Shown here one piece after another: positions 37,261 to 49,080 of a stretch of DNA of 64,000 nucleotides (its first letter is position 1; every line of letters starts with the position of its first letter). The position numbers and the translations under genes are program-made. The stretch covers positions 8,332,367 through 8,396,366 of the forward strand of contig CM040446.1 of the NCBI GenBank assembly GCA_022749755.1, read 5' to 3'. The notes under the pieces were generated by a model. It saw only the letters and a list, made by a program, of their open reading frames with translations, was not told the origin of the DNA and made no database searches. Origin of the DNA: Azadirachta indica. Its lineage: Eukaryota; Streptophyta; Magnoliopsida; Sapindales; Meliaceae.

Positions 37261-39466
37261 ATAAGAATAAAAAATTAGTTGCAACTATGCACACTTCAAA
37301 TAAGTTTTCAAACATGACACATTCATATAAGAAATTGAGTCAAATTCATATCCATTTGATCCTAGAGAATGTCTCAATGTGCATGGTGATTGTTTGAAGA
37401 CATATTTAAACATAATTGAAGATTTGCAACAGAAGAATCTTACTCTTGGTAGTCACATTATTGTTAAAGAGGATGAAACTAGTCTAACTAAAAATGTTAA
37501 ACTTGTTGCTTGGGAGGCAACCTAAGATGTACGAAGAAAAAAGAAAGAAGAAGACAAATCTGCAATTCGCTTTTTGGAGCAATAATTATTCAAATAGCCA
37601 TAACATGCTGCAGAAAAATAGAATCGAATTCTATAAAAAGTAGGATAAAGTAGACATTTAAAAGGTTTCCAAAGACAAATTATGGGATGTCTAACACATT
37701 CTAGGCAGGACGTTATGAGAATTTCAAGTTGGTTGTTCAAATCCGATGCTATCTTTTTCGTTTTTCTTTACATTTCTACCTTTCTTTAATCTATTCATTG
37801 CATGATTTTTAGTTGCAAACATTGAAGATAATATTAAATTCAAGTTTGGGGGTAGAGTCTTAATTTTTTTTTGTAGCATTAATTTTTTTAAGTTTTGAGT
37901 TTTTCATTTGTTTTTGTTTGAGTTATAGCTAAAAAAAAATGTGTTTATTTTCTTTAAGTCTTTTGAGTTGCTTCTTTACTCAATGGCAAGATTTTGAAAT
38001 TGTTTATGCATGGTCAATTTGAATTAATTAGATATTAAGCAAAGATCATAATATTTTCCTTATACTAACTAGGTTTTATTGTTTATTCTTATAATTCATA
38101 AACACTTCATGTCATGATTGATCAGAATCTTGAATTGACGAATTTACATAGTTAGAGAATGATATGCAAGATAGTATAGACTCATATAACATTAATCATG
38201 AGTTTTTGAGCCCTTATGCTTCAATTTTGAGTGGTATATGATTATTCTACACATTTTCTTGTCATCTTTGCAGTCTTTTGATCTCATTATATTTTGTTTT
38301 AACTAATTAACTTGATTATTCATGCTTTGGATGCAATATTGACTGTATGATGCATAAGAAGTGATTTTAAGCCTTGTTTATATGGTTTGAACCTTTCTAG
38401 CCAACTTTATGTATACTTCCTTGGTTAACCACTTTGAACTTTAAAATGATCTTTATTTTTTCTTAAAACCAATAACAAGCAAGCCCAATAGCTAAGTTTC
38501 TATTATCTTTATCCTTATTCTTATCCTTTAAGCTATAAATGTGTAGTCTTGATAAATGCTTCATAATAAGTTTGAAGGTTGTTACTTGTTGCATGTGTGG
38601 TTAATTTCACAATGCTTTATCAATTTGATGCACGGCTATGAAAAAATAATGTTCAAATGTGTAAGTCAAACTTTGCTTAGTAATCGAGACTCGTCCCTAA
38701 GTAAGCATTGAGTGCTCGGCTCAAAAGGCAAAGTAAGGCTGAAGCATTAAAAAGAAAAAAAATTGAAGGCCAAAAGTGAAAATGCATAAAAGGAGTTGTG
38801 TTTTGAAAATAAAAGAAAGGAGGTGAATATGAAAGAGAGGTTGTGAAATCTGTTTGTAAGCAAAGATAAGAATTTGATGATAAATGTATATATTATTGAG
38901 TTCTTATAACTTTGTTTTACCCTTTTTCCATTCTTTCTTATAAACTGGCCTCATTACAACCTAACAGTGAGGTCTTAAGCCGATCTTGTATGTTGTATGA
39001 TTATTTTGCATTCAATGTCATGCGAATTAATTTATTAGTGTTCCTTTCATGAGATCACCATTATCACATCAGAAATAGTGTGTTCTTTCTATTGTAAGTC
39101 CATTAAAAGTCTAAGCATAATGCTTGTCTCATATATTGTTGAGTGTTAATTCAAATTTCTAGTGCTTTTCTTTAAAAGTGACCATCTTCGTGAGATTTGG
39201 AGTTCTAACCTTCTACGTATGCTATACTCTATTAATATGAAGGATGACACGAGAGATGATAATCAATTACTAGTTATCACACACTACACATGAGCATAAC
39301 ATATGAAGTATTGTTACTACTTGAATAATTGATTGATTGACTTTATATCTTGTTGTATTCTTGTTGGTCGTAAAACCAGAAGTAAAGAAGCTAGTTTAGG
39401 TTATTTTGAGTCTTCAAATTTTTTTCTTTTGCTCGAGGATTAGCAAATATTAATTTTAGGGGTATT

Positions 39467-40657
39467 TGATATCTTTATATTTTTCACATATTTGTGCTTT
39501 GTTTTTCCATTTATTAAGAAGAATTCGTGACATTTTTTTAGTCCTTTTTAATTTTTTATTTTATTTCATTTGTTGCGCTTTTATTTGTAGAAATTGAAGA
39601 GGAATTTTATTTTTTTTAGCTAATTAAATTTGAAGAAGAGATTTGGGCAAATTGAAATGGGTCTCGTTGCATTTTTTTTAGAAAACTCATATAAAGACCG
39701 AAGCCCTTACGAAGGCCAAAGCCCAATCTTTTTATTTAAAGAGCAGTATAAATAGAATACTTTATTTTAGGGTTTAGGATTCTAAGAAGGAGGCAGTAGT
39801 TGCTCGAGAAGGGGATGTGATTTTTCTCTTAATTTGGAGCACAAAGAAAGAGAGAGAAAGCTAATTTTCTAAAAAAGGGAAGAAAAGAGTTTGAATCATT
39901 TCACTTACAATCTTCTTTTCTGTACTTTTATGTTTAGCATAATTTCTATTTAATTATCCATTATTTAATGAGGAACTAAATTTTCTGAACTAGGGCAAAG
40001 ATGCAGCCTGGTTAAGAACATTTAATTTTCAAAAATTATGTTGTTTAAGGTTTATCATTCAATGTTGAGTGTTCATTACTTGGCTTAATGCTCTTGAATA
40101 TTTGGCTAATATTTGAATGATTTGTAAATCATATTAATCTGAGAAGTGATTTATTTGTTTTGATGTTATAATGAATACCATGAATTACATGCTACATAGA
40201 AATGTACTACCATGATTCATGCAAAATTAAGAATAATTATTATTGTTTTTAATAAACTTTTATGTATGTAAATTCACATAGAAATATAGTGAATTAATAT
40301 GCGTAAGTATTTTTTGGGTAAATTTTGAGAAAGATTATTAAATAAGTTAGGATAATTCATTGTCAATGTTGGTAATAAATTGAAGCAACACAATTTAAGG
40401 AATTGGACGTGAATAACTATGGTGGAATATACTACCCAAGTGTTTTAATCAATTGAAATTTACAATTTTGCTTTGTTAGTTTAATTTAATTTTCTACAAT
40501 TTCTTGTTAATCAAACTACATTAATTGAATTTTTCAAATAAATTTAGAATTAATTATCTTCGGTAATTAATAAATTCAGTTCTAGTAGGAATGATAATTA
40601 ACTTATCATATATCACCTGTTAATGATAACGTGCACTTGTGTTTAAAATTTACAACA
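39467..40657 (+). repeat. 3' LTR of deleted Athila-like element
   Basis: A complete LTR of 1191 bp, from TGATATC after the polypurine stretch TTTTAGGGGTATT to ACAACA. It served as reference for the other LTR copies. Confidence 0.8.
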
Positions 40658-41829
40658 ACTTGGGTGGTGTGTCAAAAAACAAATATTAATGAAATGCATA
40701 TTTTAATATGGTATGGATTGTTGAAATCACGTCATTTTGTTTATTGTGTTTTGCAGTTCAACCCAAGATCTGCATGCTGGTAGGATATTATTAGTACAAT
40801 TTTTATATCAGCCTCAATTTCATTCAATTGCAAACCATATCACATTTGAATGAATGACTCTAGGACTTCTTCGCTGTCATGAAGACTTCATATTGATATT
40901 GGAATATTCTATGTTGCAATTGTTGGGGTCAATGCATTTTTATTTGCGGTCAGTTTTTATAATATGTGAAATTGGGAGGCATGTGATATCTATATATTAT
41001 AATAGTAGGTTTTCATGGTGGGAATCTTTTTTCGAAAATAGAAGTTTGTTTCTATATGGTGGATTTACAATAATTGAAATTGGAAAGCATATGACCAATA
41101 TATTATTTGCTATCAACCTTTTATAATAGGTGAAATTGGTTCACCAACATTCAACAACCATTTTGGCCATGCATATTCCATATTTAGGGCATCAAATATA
41201 TTTATAACGGCCATTTTATTTGTATTTGAAGCAACAAATATACTTATAAAATTATTTGCAATCTATTTTAATGAAATTGTAATAAAATAATCTAATGAAA
41301 ATAAAATTGATAGTAATAATAATAATAATAATTTAAGATAAAATTAATAAATGTCAAAGCAATTTAGGCGTAATTATCTAAAAAAATTAGGAATATAATT
41401 GTCATGATGTTAATACTCATAAGGATAAAATTGTCAGTTTATATGCTTTTTAACTATTTAAGGGTAAAATTGTTAAGACGCAACACTAACCCCTAGGGGG
41501 TATTTGTTTTTTGTTTAAACTTCATAGGGATATTTATTTATCTCTAATCATTCAAGAGGTACTTGCCTTTGGCTTATTTTTCAAGGGGGTATATTCCAAT
41601 ATCCCTTATACTAAACTATTAATCATTGTAAATGCTTGTTTGCTTTTTAGTTTAAAATTTCTAATAATGTCTAGATAAAATTAAGTTAAAATTTTTAACT
41701 TAACATTAAATTTAAAGTCTAAATAAGTTTATTTCATTGTAATTATTAAGATGTCCTTATAAATATTATATATTTTAAAATATATAAAGTCTATTTTTAA
41801 TTATTTATAAAGATATTGAAATAATAATG
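40658..41829. other. Intergenic/unassigned
   Basis: No gene is recognised. Between 40960 and 41140 a motif like TAATATGTGAAATTGG recurs about three times in diverged form. Around 41470-41610 there are words (ACCCCTAGGGGGTATTTG, AAGGGGGTATATTCC) of the kind found at MITE ends, without a clear pair. The open frame at 40854-41126 has no family resemblance. Confidence 0.4.
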
Positions 41830-42978
41830 TGCAACCCAAGAAGGGGTGGGGGTGGGGGTGGGGGGGGGTGTGGTGGGGGAGCGGCGGGGGTGAGGTAAAT
41901 TGGGTTTCTAACAAATCTTAATACCAAATTCGAATTTTAGTCCAACTACCCACAAATTCAAATCAAACACAAATATAAAAGTTCAAGGGATAGAAAGATA
42001 AACATAAGATCTATAATGGTTTGCGAATCGACTAGCCTACATGTACTCCTTCAAGATCCTCTTGAAGATTTCACTAAATAACAAATTTTGATTCTACAAG
42101 ACTTCACAATTACAACCAAGAAGATTTTCGGATGTCTTTTAACCCTTTACAATCAAAAATCAAATTGAAGAGAAAAGAATAATTACAAATTGATATCCCA
42201 CAAGAAAAGTAGTACAAATGAATGTTCTTAGAGATCCAAATGTGTATATGACGATTTCATGCTCAAAAATGTGTTTTAGAACTTTGTAAGGACTTTTTAT
42301 CTCTCAAAAATGTGTTCCAAAAACTTATTAAATAAGTATGAAGTCCCTACTTATAAATTAAAAAATTAGTCGTTAAAGACATGAAATTCAAATTTTCATA
42401 TGTGCCGGTCGACCAGATAGGTCAATTCGGTCGATCGGAAGAAAGTCAGAAATCTTAAAATAAAATCTTAAAGGCCAGTTTGGAAGGATTGGTTGACCGA
42501 TCGGTTCAGTTCGATCGACCAAGGGTTTCGATTTGACTGACCGATCCAAAAGAGTATTCTGCCTTTAATTCAGTTGATCGACTGATTTGGTTCGGTCAAT
42601 CAAACCAATCTGAACTGGTTTTACTGGACCAATTTTTTTGTAAATCAGTTTTCTAGCAATTTTAAAAAATTACAATTTGATCCAGATATTAAATTTCAAA
42701 CTTTTGAATTTGATCTATTTTTTAGATTTTAAAAACTTGGATTTTGATCTGATTTTCAAAATTATTGATATATGTACAAAATATCTTGGGCTTTCAATCA
42801 ATGCATAACAACTTACAGAAACACAAGCCTATACATATAAAATACACAATAAAATACCGTTTTCTACGCTTGTGTCTTGACTTCGTATATTCAACTTGAA
42901 TCGTCCTTTTTCATTTTTTTATTAGATAGCGTGTTTTGTGATCATCAAAATTAGAGTTGTATGACACTAAGGTCAACA
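41830..42978 (-). mobile_element. Reverse-oriented LTR-like retrotransposon remnant with G-rich tract
   Basis: The stretch from CAACCCAAGAAGGGG (41830) to AAATTGGGTTTCT, and the right end ATGACACTAAGGTCAACA (to 42978), look like ends of a plant copia LTR read on the minus strand, where it would start TGTTGACC. Inside, 42405-42600 is rich in TCGACC/GATCGG words. There is no coding region and no second LTR. The assignment is by resemblance only. Confidence 0.4.
41837..41894 (+). repeat. G-rich low-complexity tract
   Basis: Runs of GGGGTGGGGG and a 9-G run make this strand strikingly G-rich in an otherwise AT-rich region. It has several G-runs of four or more and so could form a G-quadruplex. 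Confidence 0.8.
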
Positions 42979-43435
42979 GATATAATAGGTAAAATTATTA
43001 GTTTCAGATATTTAGATTCAAACATGATAAATAAAAAACAAACATCTTATTAAAATTATTTATATTTATTTATTTAGATTTATTCAAATTTGAGATAAAT
43101 TTGGTAGAAATCACTCTGCTTTAAGGATAAAAATTACATTATGTATGTGCAGATTTTTGGGTGACTATAAATGTCAGTGTACAAGCACTCAAAATGAATT
43201 ACACTATAGGTAGATATCTCTCCATTTAAGAGTAAAATTAATTACATTGTATATATAAGTGAACTATAATAGTTAGCATACAAACTTTCTATAGAATTTT
43301 AATTACTATAATGTAATATTATTATTTAGAGAAAAAAACTATTGCCCTCAACTTTGAGTATACTGTAAATAGTAATTTCAATTTATTGTTTAAAACAACA
43401 CTTGAGTGTTAACAAATCTTCCTCTTACTAAAAAG
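42979..43435. other. Unassigned AT-rich stretch
   Basis: No gene or clear repeat is recognised between the LTR-like remnant and the copia relic. Confidence 0.5.
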
Positions 43436-43604
43436 GCTATTATCATAAATGGGTTTTAAAGCAGAAGTTGAAAACTGATGGTATTATAGATAAACACAAA
43501 GGTAGGCTAGTTGCTAAAGGGTTCACTCAAATAGAAGGACAGATTACTTCAACATTCATTTAGCTATTTCTAGTATTATGTCAATTAGGATGTCAATAGC
43601 TTTA

Positions 43605-44101
43605 TGTCATAACTCACAAAAATTAAGAGGAAAATTTTTTGCAAGTTATGGAAGTCTCAAGAAGTTTGTAGACTTGTCTAGCAACATATGCATCTATGAA
43701 ACTTTCTAGAAATTCTAGGTTCGTCCATTGTCTTACATTCTTTAGATCTCTCTTAGGTTGTATAATCTAGAGCTCATTACTTGTAAATATCTAGGTATTT
43801 TTTAGGAATATGCTAGAGCACAAATCAAATGTAAATGCAGAGAATTCTTTAGAAGCTTTAAAGCGGTGAAGAGCCTATATATATAAGTTGAGAGGCTCAT
43901 TTATTGTAACACATAACCAACATCATTTGTACATCATTCTTGAGTAATAAGGGGTTCTCTTCACTTAAACTCTGGTGTTTTATTAGTTGCTCACTAGCTT
44001 CCTAATTTGTGTGTTGCAAGAAGTCAAAGGCTTGCTAAGCAATAACAGGAATTGCTAGGTGCCGCACGATCGAATTAAGTGAAGAAAGTAAGTTCGTGAT
44101 A
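43605..44101 (+). repeat. 5' LTR of nested chromovirus
   Basis: Paired with 46064-46583; it shares words such as AGAGGAAAATTTTTT, GAGAGCCTATATATATA and CTTGCTAAGCAATA. Confidence 0.85.
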
Positions 44102-44171
44102 GTTGGTATCAAAGTCAAGTTGTGTTGAGAACATCTCGTTAAAGAGCATAACAAACATTTTTGAGGTTATT

Positions 44172-45110
44172 ATGGCTGGAGAGAAAGCCTAAATGCGTGG
44201 GTGTGAGAAGCAATGTACCATTAAGGATGAAAGCAAAAAGGGTTAATTCAAGATTTTTCTAAAGATTTGATAGCTGGTTTGGAGACTTGCGTGGGTAACC
44301 TCGATAGGTTAAAAGCGAAGGACAATGTTCTTTAGGAGGTTGTGGACATCTTTGCTACCAAATAGAGGATGCCTTCATGCAAGAGTCGTTAAAGCTTCAT
44401 GAACGCATCTTTGCATATTCTAAGCTTACATTGATAGGGAGCTTATAACAATAAAAAAGGATTGGAATTGTGCAAGTGGGTAGTAACAAGCGAGGTGAAT
44501 ACCACCCAAGAGTCACAAAATATAAATGTTCCTAAACCCAAGACTTATAACGAGTTGAAGAGCATTAAAAAGGTGGACAACTTCCTATAAGGGATAACGT
44601 AATACATAGAGCTGATGGGCATTACCGACGAATAAGCTAAGGTACGCACTACCACGTACCACTTCACTAACATAGCTATGTTATGGTAGAGGTGAAAGCA
44701 TGGCAACATTGGCAAAAGTACGTGCTCTATCGACATTTTGGAAGATTTTAAGAAGAAACTTAAGAAACAATTTTATCTGGAGAATGTCGAGGAGGAAGTG
44801 TGAGATTGACTTTAGCGCTTCATGTAATTGAGCAGCATCTAGGATTTTGTCAGAGTTTACTAACTTGGTGCTAGAGATTGTGGTCATAAGTAATAAAGGC
44901 TAGCTCTTATCCATCATGGATAGGCTCTAAGGATGGGCGAAATCAGAGCTCAAGCATTGCAGAGTGCAAGACCCTCCATATGTTATAGCCATTGTTGAGT
45001 CACTCATTAATTACACAAGTGAGCGGACTAATGCCAAGGTCAAGGACATGAAAGATGACTATGGCAAAGATGTGGGAGGCCACAGCAAGTCACAAACTTT
45101 TTAGTAGGAA
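44172..45110 (+). pseudogene. Chromovirus gag relic
   Basis: An ATG (MAGEKA) at 44172 is followed within six codons by a stop. Downstream, shifted frames show retrotransposon-gag pieces such as VRTTTYHFTNIAML, DILEDFKKKLKKQFYLENVEEE and an AIVESLINYTSERTNA-like segment. Many stops and frameshifts are present. Confidence 0.7.
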
Positions 45111-45299
45111 GAAGAAGTTGAGAAGTGACAAGGAGAAAGACTTAAGCCTTTATGCAATTCTTACTTCTACGATGGACTTTATTAGATAAGGGATTGTTCA
45201 AAAAGGAAGGAATTAAGTGCTATGGTGGCTCGTATAGAGAAGCAAAAACGAGAGGAGGACACTAAGATAGGGTGATTACAGCCTTTAAACTCCATTCGT

Positions 45300-45760
45300 G
45301 CTATTCTGGAGGCATCGGCAAAAGGGCTTATCTATGTTAATGTGATGATCAATAAGTTATGTACCAAGGCCTTAATTGATAACAATTCCTCTCACAATTT
45401 TATATAGGTAAAAGAGGCCAAGCGTCTATGGCTCAAAGTGTAAAGAGAGTAACATAATAAAGGTAGCAAACTTAATGGTCAAACCTATTGAATGGGTGGC
45501 ACTAAAAGTTAAGACCTTTGTTGGCGAATGGAAAGGTTCGGTAGATTGATTCATGGTGTCCATGGATGATTACAAGGTGGTCTTTAAGGTGGAATTCCTT
45601 TACTATGCAAAGGTTGCTCCTATGCTGTTCACAAACTCCATCACAGGTGGAGGTAAAACATGCATGGTCTCGTTGACAAGGTCTAATAAAGTAGAGACAA
45701 GACCTTGTCAACCATGCAATTCGAGAACGGTTCAAAACATAAAGGGCTCATAGAAACCTC
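45300..45760 (+). pseudogene. Chromovirus retropepsin-like relic
   Basis: YVNVMINKLCTKALIDNNSSHNFI (about 45335-45407) corresponds to the Asp protease region, with the D-[TS]-G triad altered to D-N-N. WVALKVKTFVGEWKGSVD and FMVSMDDYKVVFKVEFLY follow, with a stop between them. Non-functional. Confidence 0.7.
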
Positions 45761-45894
45761 TCCGAACAAACCAATTTAAAAGAAACGGAAAGGCAAAGCC
45801 AGAACTTCAAGAAGTGATAATGAGAAAACCAAAGACAAATCTAGCAAAAAGTGAGGACACATGGTTGACTGTATCCTTGCCAACCACAAAAGTG

Positions 45895-46050
45895 AGGAAA
45901 CATGGTGTGCCTAACTATACGGAGTACTTCGTCAAGTAGAAGGGATTCTCCAAGAGTTAAGTTAGTTAAGAGCATAAAGTAGTAACTTGGTAATTTCGAG
46001 ACCACATTGAATGTTTCGTGAAAAGGACACGTCAAGGACACCTCGCATTT
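45895..46050 (+). pseudogene. Chromodomain relic of the gypsy integrase C-terminus
   Basis: YTEYFVK*KGFSKS... and FRDHIECFVKR match the layout of integrase chromodomains (YLVKWKG...W-P...HIxRF). The key Trp of the KWKG motif is now a TAG stop. The domain normally targets integration to modified histones; here it is followed directly by the polypurine tract and 3' LTR. Confidence 0.75.
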
Positions 46051-46063
46051 AGGTGGAGGAGGG

Positions 46064-46583
46064 TGTCACAACCCATAAACATTAAGAGGAAAATTTTTTA
46101 AAGGTTATGGAGGTCTATAAAATTCTCTATATTTGTCTAACAACTTATGCATCTATGGAACTTTCTAGAACTTCCTAGGTTTGTCTATTATCTTGCATTC
46201 TCTAGAGCTCTCTTAGGTTGTATATTTTAGAGCTCATTACTTATAAATATCTAGATATTATTTAGAGGTGCTAGAACGCTTATTAAATGTAAATGCATAG
46301 AATTCTGTAGAAGCTTTAAGGAGGTGGAGAGCCTATATATATATATATATATAGGTTGAGAGGCTCATTTGTAACACACAACTAACATCATTTATATATA
46401 TATATATATACACCTTTTTCTGTAATAAAGGATTCTCTTCACTCAAACTCTAATGTTCTCTTAATTTCTCACTAGCTTCCTAATTTGTTTGCTGCGAGAA
46501 GTCGAAGGCTTGCTAAGCAATAGCAAGAATTGCTAGGCGCGGCACGGTTGAATTGAGTGAATTAAGAAAGTAAGGCCATGACA
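46064..46583 (+). repeat. 3' LTR of nested chromovirus
   Basis: Slightly longer than the 5' LTR because of expanded TA dinucleotide runs at about 46335-46354 and 46395-46411. Confidence 0.85.
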
Positions 46584-47300
46584 CGTAACATCAATTCATG
46601 ACTAAGTCATTCATCAAATGCAAGCGAAATATCACTTATCTAAAGAGAGACCTAGAGGAAAACATATCTATGAGACAACTTGAAGGTGTTTTATAGTGAA
46701 TGAGAAAGAAGATAAAGTTTATAAGTTGGTAAAATCTCTTTATAGTCTTAAACAAGCTCCGGAAAAGGAGAATGAGAAGTTTGATAGAGTAATTTTGAGT
46801 TATGGTTTTAAAATTAATGAATTTGATTAATGTTTGTATTATAAAGACATTAATAGAGCACATGTTTTATTTTGTATTTTAATCTTCATTTTTTGGTTAA
46901 ACTTAGAGATAATAAATTACGTTAAGTCATGTTTGTTGCGAAATTTTGGTATGAAAATTTAGATGAAACTTATGTAATTCTAAGAATGAGGATTCGTAGG
47001 TCTGTTAAATATCACTTTAGATCAAAATAGTTATATAATTTAAATGTTAAAGATATTTGGATACTTTAATGGTATTCCAATTTTTTTGTCTTATGATCCT
47101 AGTACAAATTTGAAGAAAAATTAAGGAGAATATGTGCCTTAAGGTATTTTCAGATAAAAGAATCTTTATTATACATATCGAATAAAATTAGGCTTGATGT
47201 ATCATATATTGTGGGAGACTTAGTAAATGTACTCGTAATTCTAGGAATAAACATTGGAGTACTTTTGAAAGAATATTCAAATATCTTTAAGGTTGATATG

Positions 47301-48418
47301 TGTATATTAGTTACATTATTTACTTTTCTTACTTTTATTCATCAATAAAATCACACTTAGAATGCTCTATCTCAACTCTAATTTAGGTTTTAAAAATTTA
47401 CATATATATATTTAATCTACATCTCACCAATTTTTGCAAATGATTCAATAGCTATTAAGAATTATTTTTTCCTTCTTTTTTTTGGCATTAGGCACAAATA
47501 TAATATCATTGTAGTTTATTATTAATTTATAGTTTTATGTTGAGTGAAATAAGTGTCAAAAATACCGAAATTTGCAGCTTTGATACCCAACAGCAAAACT
47601 GAATCCTCCTTGCAAATTCCCACGATCCTCCTCCCTTGGGCGTATTCAAACCACAGCTAGCTGTGACTTGATGGCTTTATTCTTTCTAAAGTAGACTCTA
47701 CTGTTCTTTCCTCCAAAGAAAAAGATTCTCCTCTTTTGTGATTAGAATTCGCATATATAGACTGTCAGTTTCCTTGTCTTAATAAAACTTGAAGTATACT
47801 TTAGTAGAGCTTAAGTATGCTTCGAATTAGAATTACTAACCTAAGTTTTCTTCCCTTATAAGGATTCGACCAAGTAACAATCTCCTTAAGTTTGCAACAG
47901 CAAACAGATCCTTCTAATTAGACAATAACGGGTTGATACTGATTTGGGGCTTGCTAGAGTTATGGTTCGCCTACTTTTAATCCGAACAGATTTTTCCTCA
48001 CGTAGCACTTTATCAAACATAGTCTGACCAAAATTCATCATTGGCTTTGCTGAACAGGACTCAACAAGACTAATCAGATATTGAGTTTGCTGACCTAAGG
48101 CCTACTGACTTTACGTGCCTAAGGCCATCTTCCCAAACACTAAGGCCCTCAGTTTCTAGTAACAATTAGTCAGCAATTGTTACTTGAAACTTGAATTTTT
48201 AAAGACTTTAGCTTTTTCTAGCATATGAGCTCATACTTTTTAGAGCTACAATAGTATTGAGCTCAACTTTTTATAGCATAATTGTGTTCATCTTAACTTT
48301 TAAAGCAAAAATAATAATCAGCTTAACTTTTTTTCCAGAAGAGTAGAATATCATCTCATGTAGCTTCTTTTTAGTAGTAGAATATCGACTCAATTATTTT
48401 TTTTTCTGAGCGGTTGAA
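47301..48418. other. Unassigned stretch before tandem array
   Basis: No gene is recognised. From about 48180 a string of short related units (GAGCTCAACTTTT, CATCTTAACTTTT, CAGCTTAACTTTTT) spaced about 50 bp suggests a degenerate prelude to the tandem array that follows. Confidence 0.4.
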
Positions 48419-49080
48419 TGTCATTGGCCTGAGATCAGGCCTTCTTTTCATGACATCTTTTTCTAAATTAATTTGAAATAGAAAATATTGTCATATGGCC
48501 TAAGATCAGGTCTTTTTTTTACAACATCTTATAGAGAGATTTGAAGTAAGAAAGAATGTCGTATGGCCTGAGATCAATTCTTTTTCTTCACAACCTTTAA
48601 AGTAGGAAAGATTGTTGTATAGCCTGAGATCAGGTCTTTTTTTCTTCATGACATCTTTTTTAGATAAATGCGAAATAGAAAATGTTGTCGTATGACCTGA
48701 GATCAAGTCTTGTTTTCATGACATCTGGTAGAGAGATCTGAAGTAGGAAAAATTGTTATATGGCCCGAGATTAGGTCTTTTTTTTTCATGACATCTTTTT
48801 TCAGATAAATCTGAAATAGAAAATGTTGTCGTATGACCTAAAATCAAGTTTTCTTTTCACGACATCTTGTAAAGAGATCTTAAGTAGAAAAGATTGTCGT
48901 ATGGCTTGAGATCAGATCTTTTTTCATGACATTTGAAATAGGAAAGATTGTCATATGTTCTAAGATCAGGTCTTTTTTTCACGACATCTTGTAGAGAAAT
49001 TTAAAGTAAAAAATAATGTTGTGTAGCCTAGAATCAAGTCTTCTTTTTATGACTTTTTGTAGAGAAATGCGTAGTATCGT
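48419..49080. repeat. Tandem repeat array, ~68-bp unit, ten copies
   Basis: Each unit has TGTCGTATGGCCTGAGATCAG, a T-rich run, CATGACATCTT and a GAAATAGAAAA-like segment. Unit starts are 48419, 48489, 48557, 48613, 48686, 48754, 48827, 48895, 48949 and 49017, so spacing is mostly 68-73 bp with two short units of 56 and 54 bp. Two sub-types (with TAGAGAGAT or with AGATAAAT in the second half) tend to alternate, suggesting a dimeric higher-order unit. Confidence 0.9.

Larger units (their letters stand above)
35957..40657 (+). mobile_element. Internally deleted Athila-like LTR retrotransposon
   Basis: The 5' LTR (35957 to about 36868, 3'-truncated) and 3' LTR (39467-40657, starting TGATATC and ending TTACAACA) belong to the same family as the element at 16.2-25.5 kb. 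Between them are only a protease relic (36872-37260) and the long non-coding 3' region (37500-39466) with polypurine motifs near 37845 and 39455. The end of the 5' LTR, PBS, gag, reverse transcriptase, RNase H and integrase are missing. No 5-bp target-site duplication was found (GTTTA before, ACTTG after). Confidence 0.85.
43605..46583 (+). mobile_element. Chromodomain-type Ty3/gypsy element, internally deleted, nested in copia
   Basis: The 5' LTR is 43605-44101 (TGTCATAACTC...) and the 3' LTR is 46064-46583 (TGTCACAACCC...CATGACA). They align along their length. A PBS (TGGTATCAAAGTC, 44104-) resembling the initiator-Met tRNA complement and a polypurine tract (AGGTGGAGGAGGG, 46051-46063) are in place. 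The interior holds gag, protease and chromodomain relics but no RT, RNase H or main integrase. The flanks CTTTA and CGTAA could be a decayed 5-bp duplication. Confidence 0.85.
43436..47300 (+). mobile_element. Ty1/copia reverse transcriptase relic split by a chromovirus
   Basis: Left part (43439-43604): KQKLKTDGIIDKHKGRLVAKGFTQ, the start of a copia RT, reaching SIRMSIAL at the junction. Right part (46584 to about 47300): resumes with LEENIYMRQLEGV, KVYKLVKSLYSLKQAPEKENEKFD and a later YFNGIPIFLSYDPSTNLKKN, in the order expected of the same RT and RNase H. The insertion 43605-46583 thus separates two halves of one copia gene. Gag, integrase and LTRs are not visible, so the host element was already truncated or decayed. 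Confidence 0.8.

Noticed and set aside
40854..41126. 90-codon open frame
   Set aside because: No recognisable domain; it overlaps weak repeats and lacks gene context.
45502..45753. Open frames on both strands at 45.5-45.75 kb as new genes
   Set aside because: The plus-strand frame is the gypsy protease region; the minus-strand frame is its shadow.
48419..49080. Regularly spaced repeats as a CRISPR array
   Set aside because: The repeats are contiguous and diverged with no unique spacers, and the genome is a plant's.
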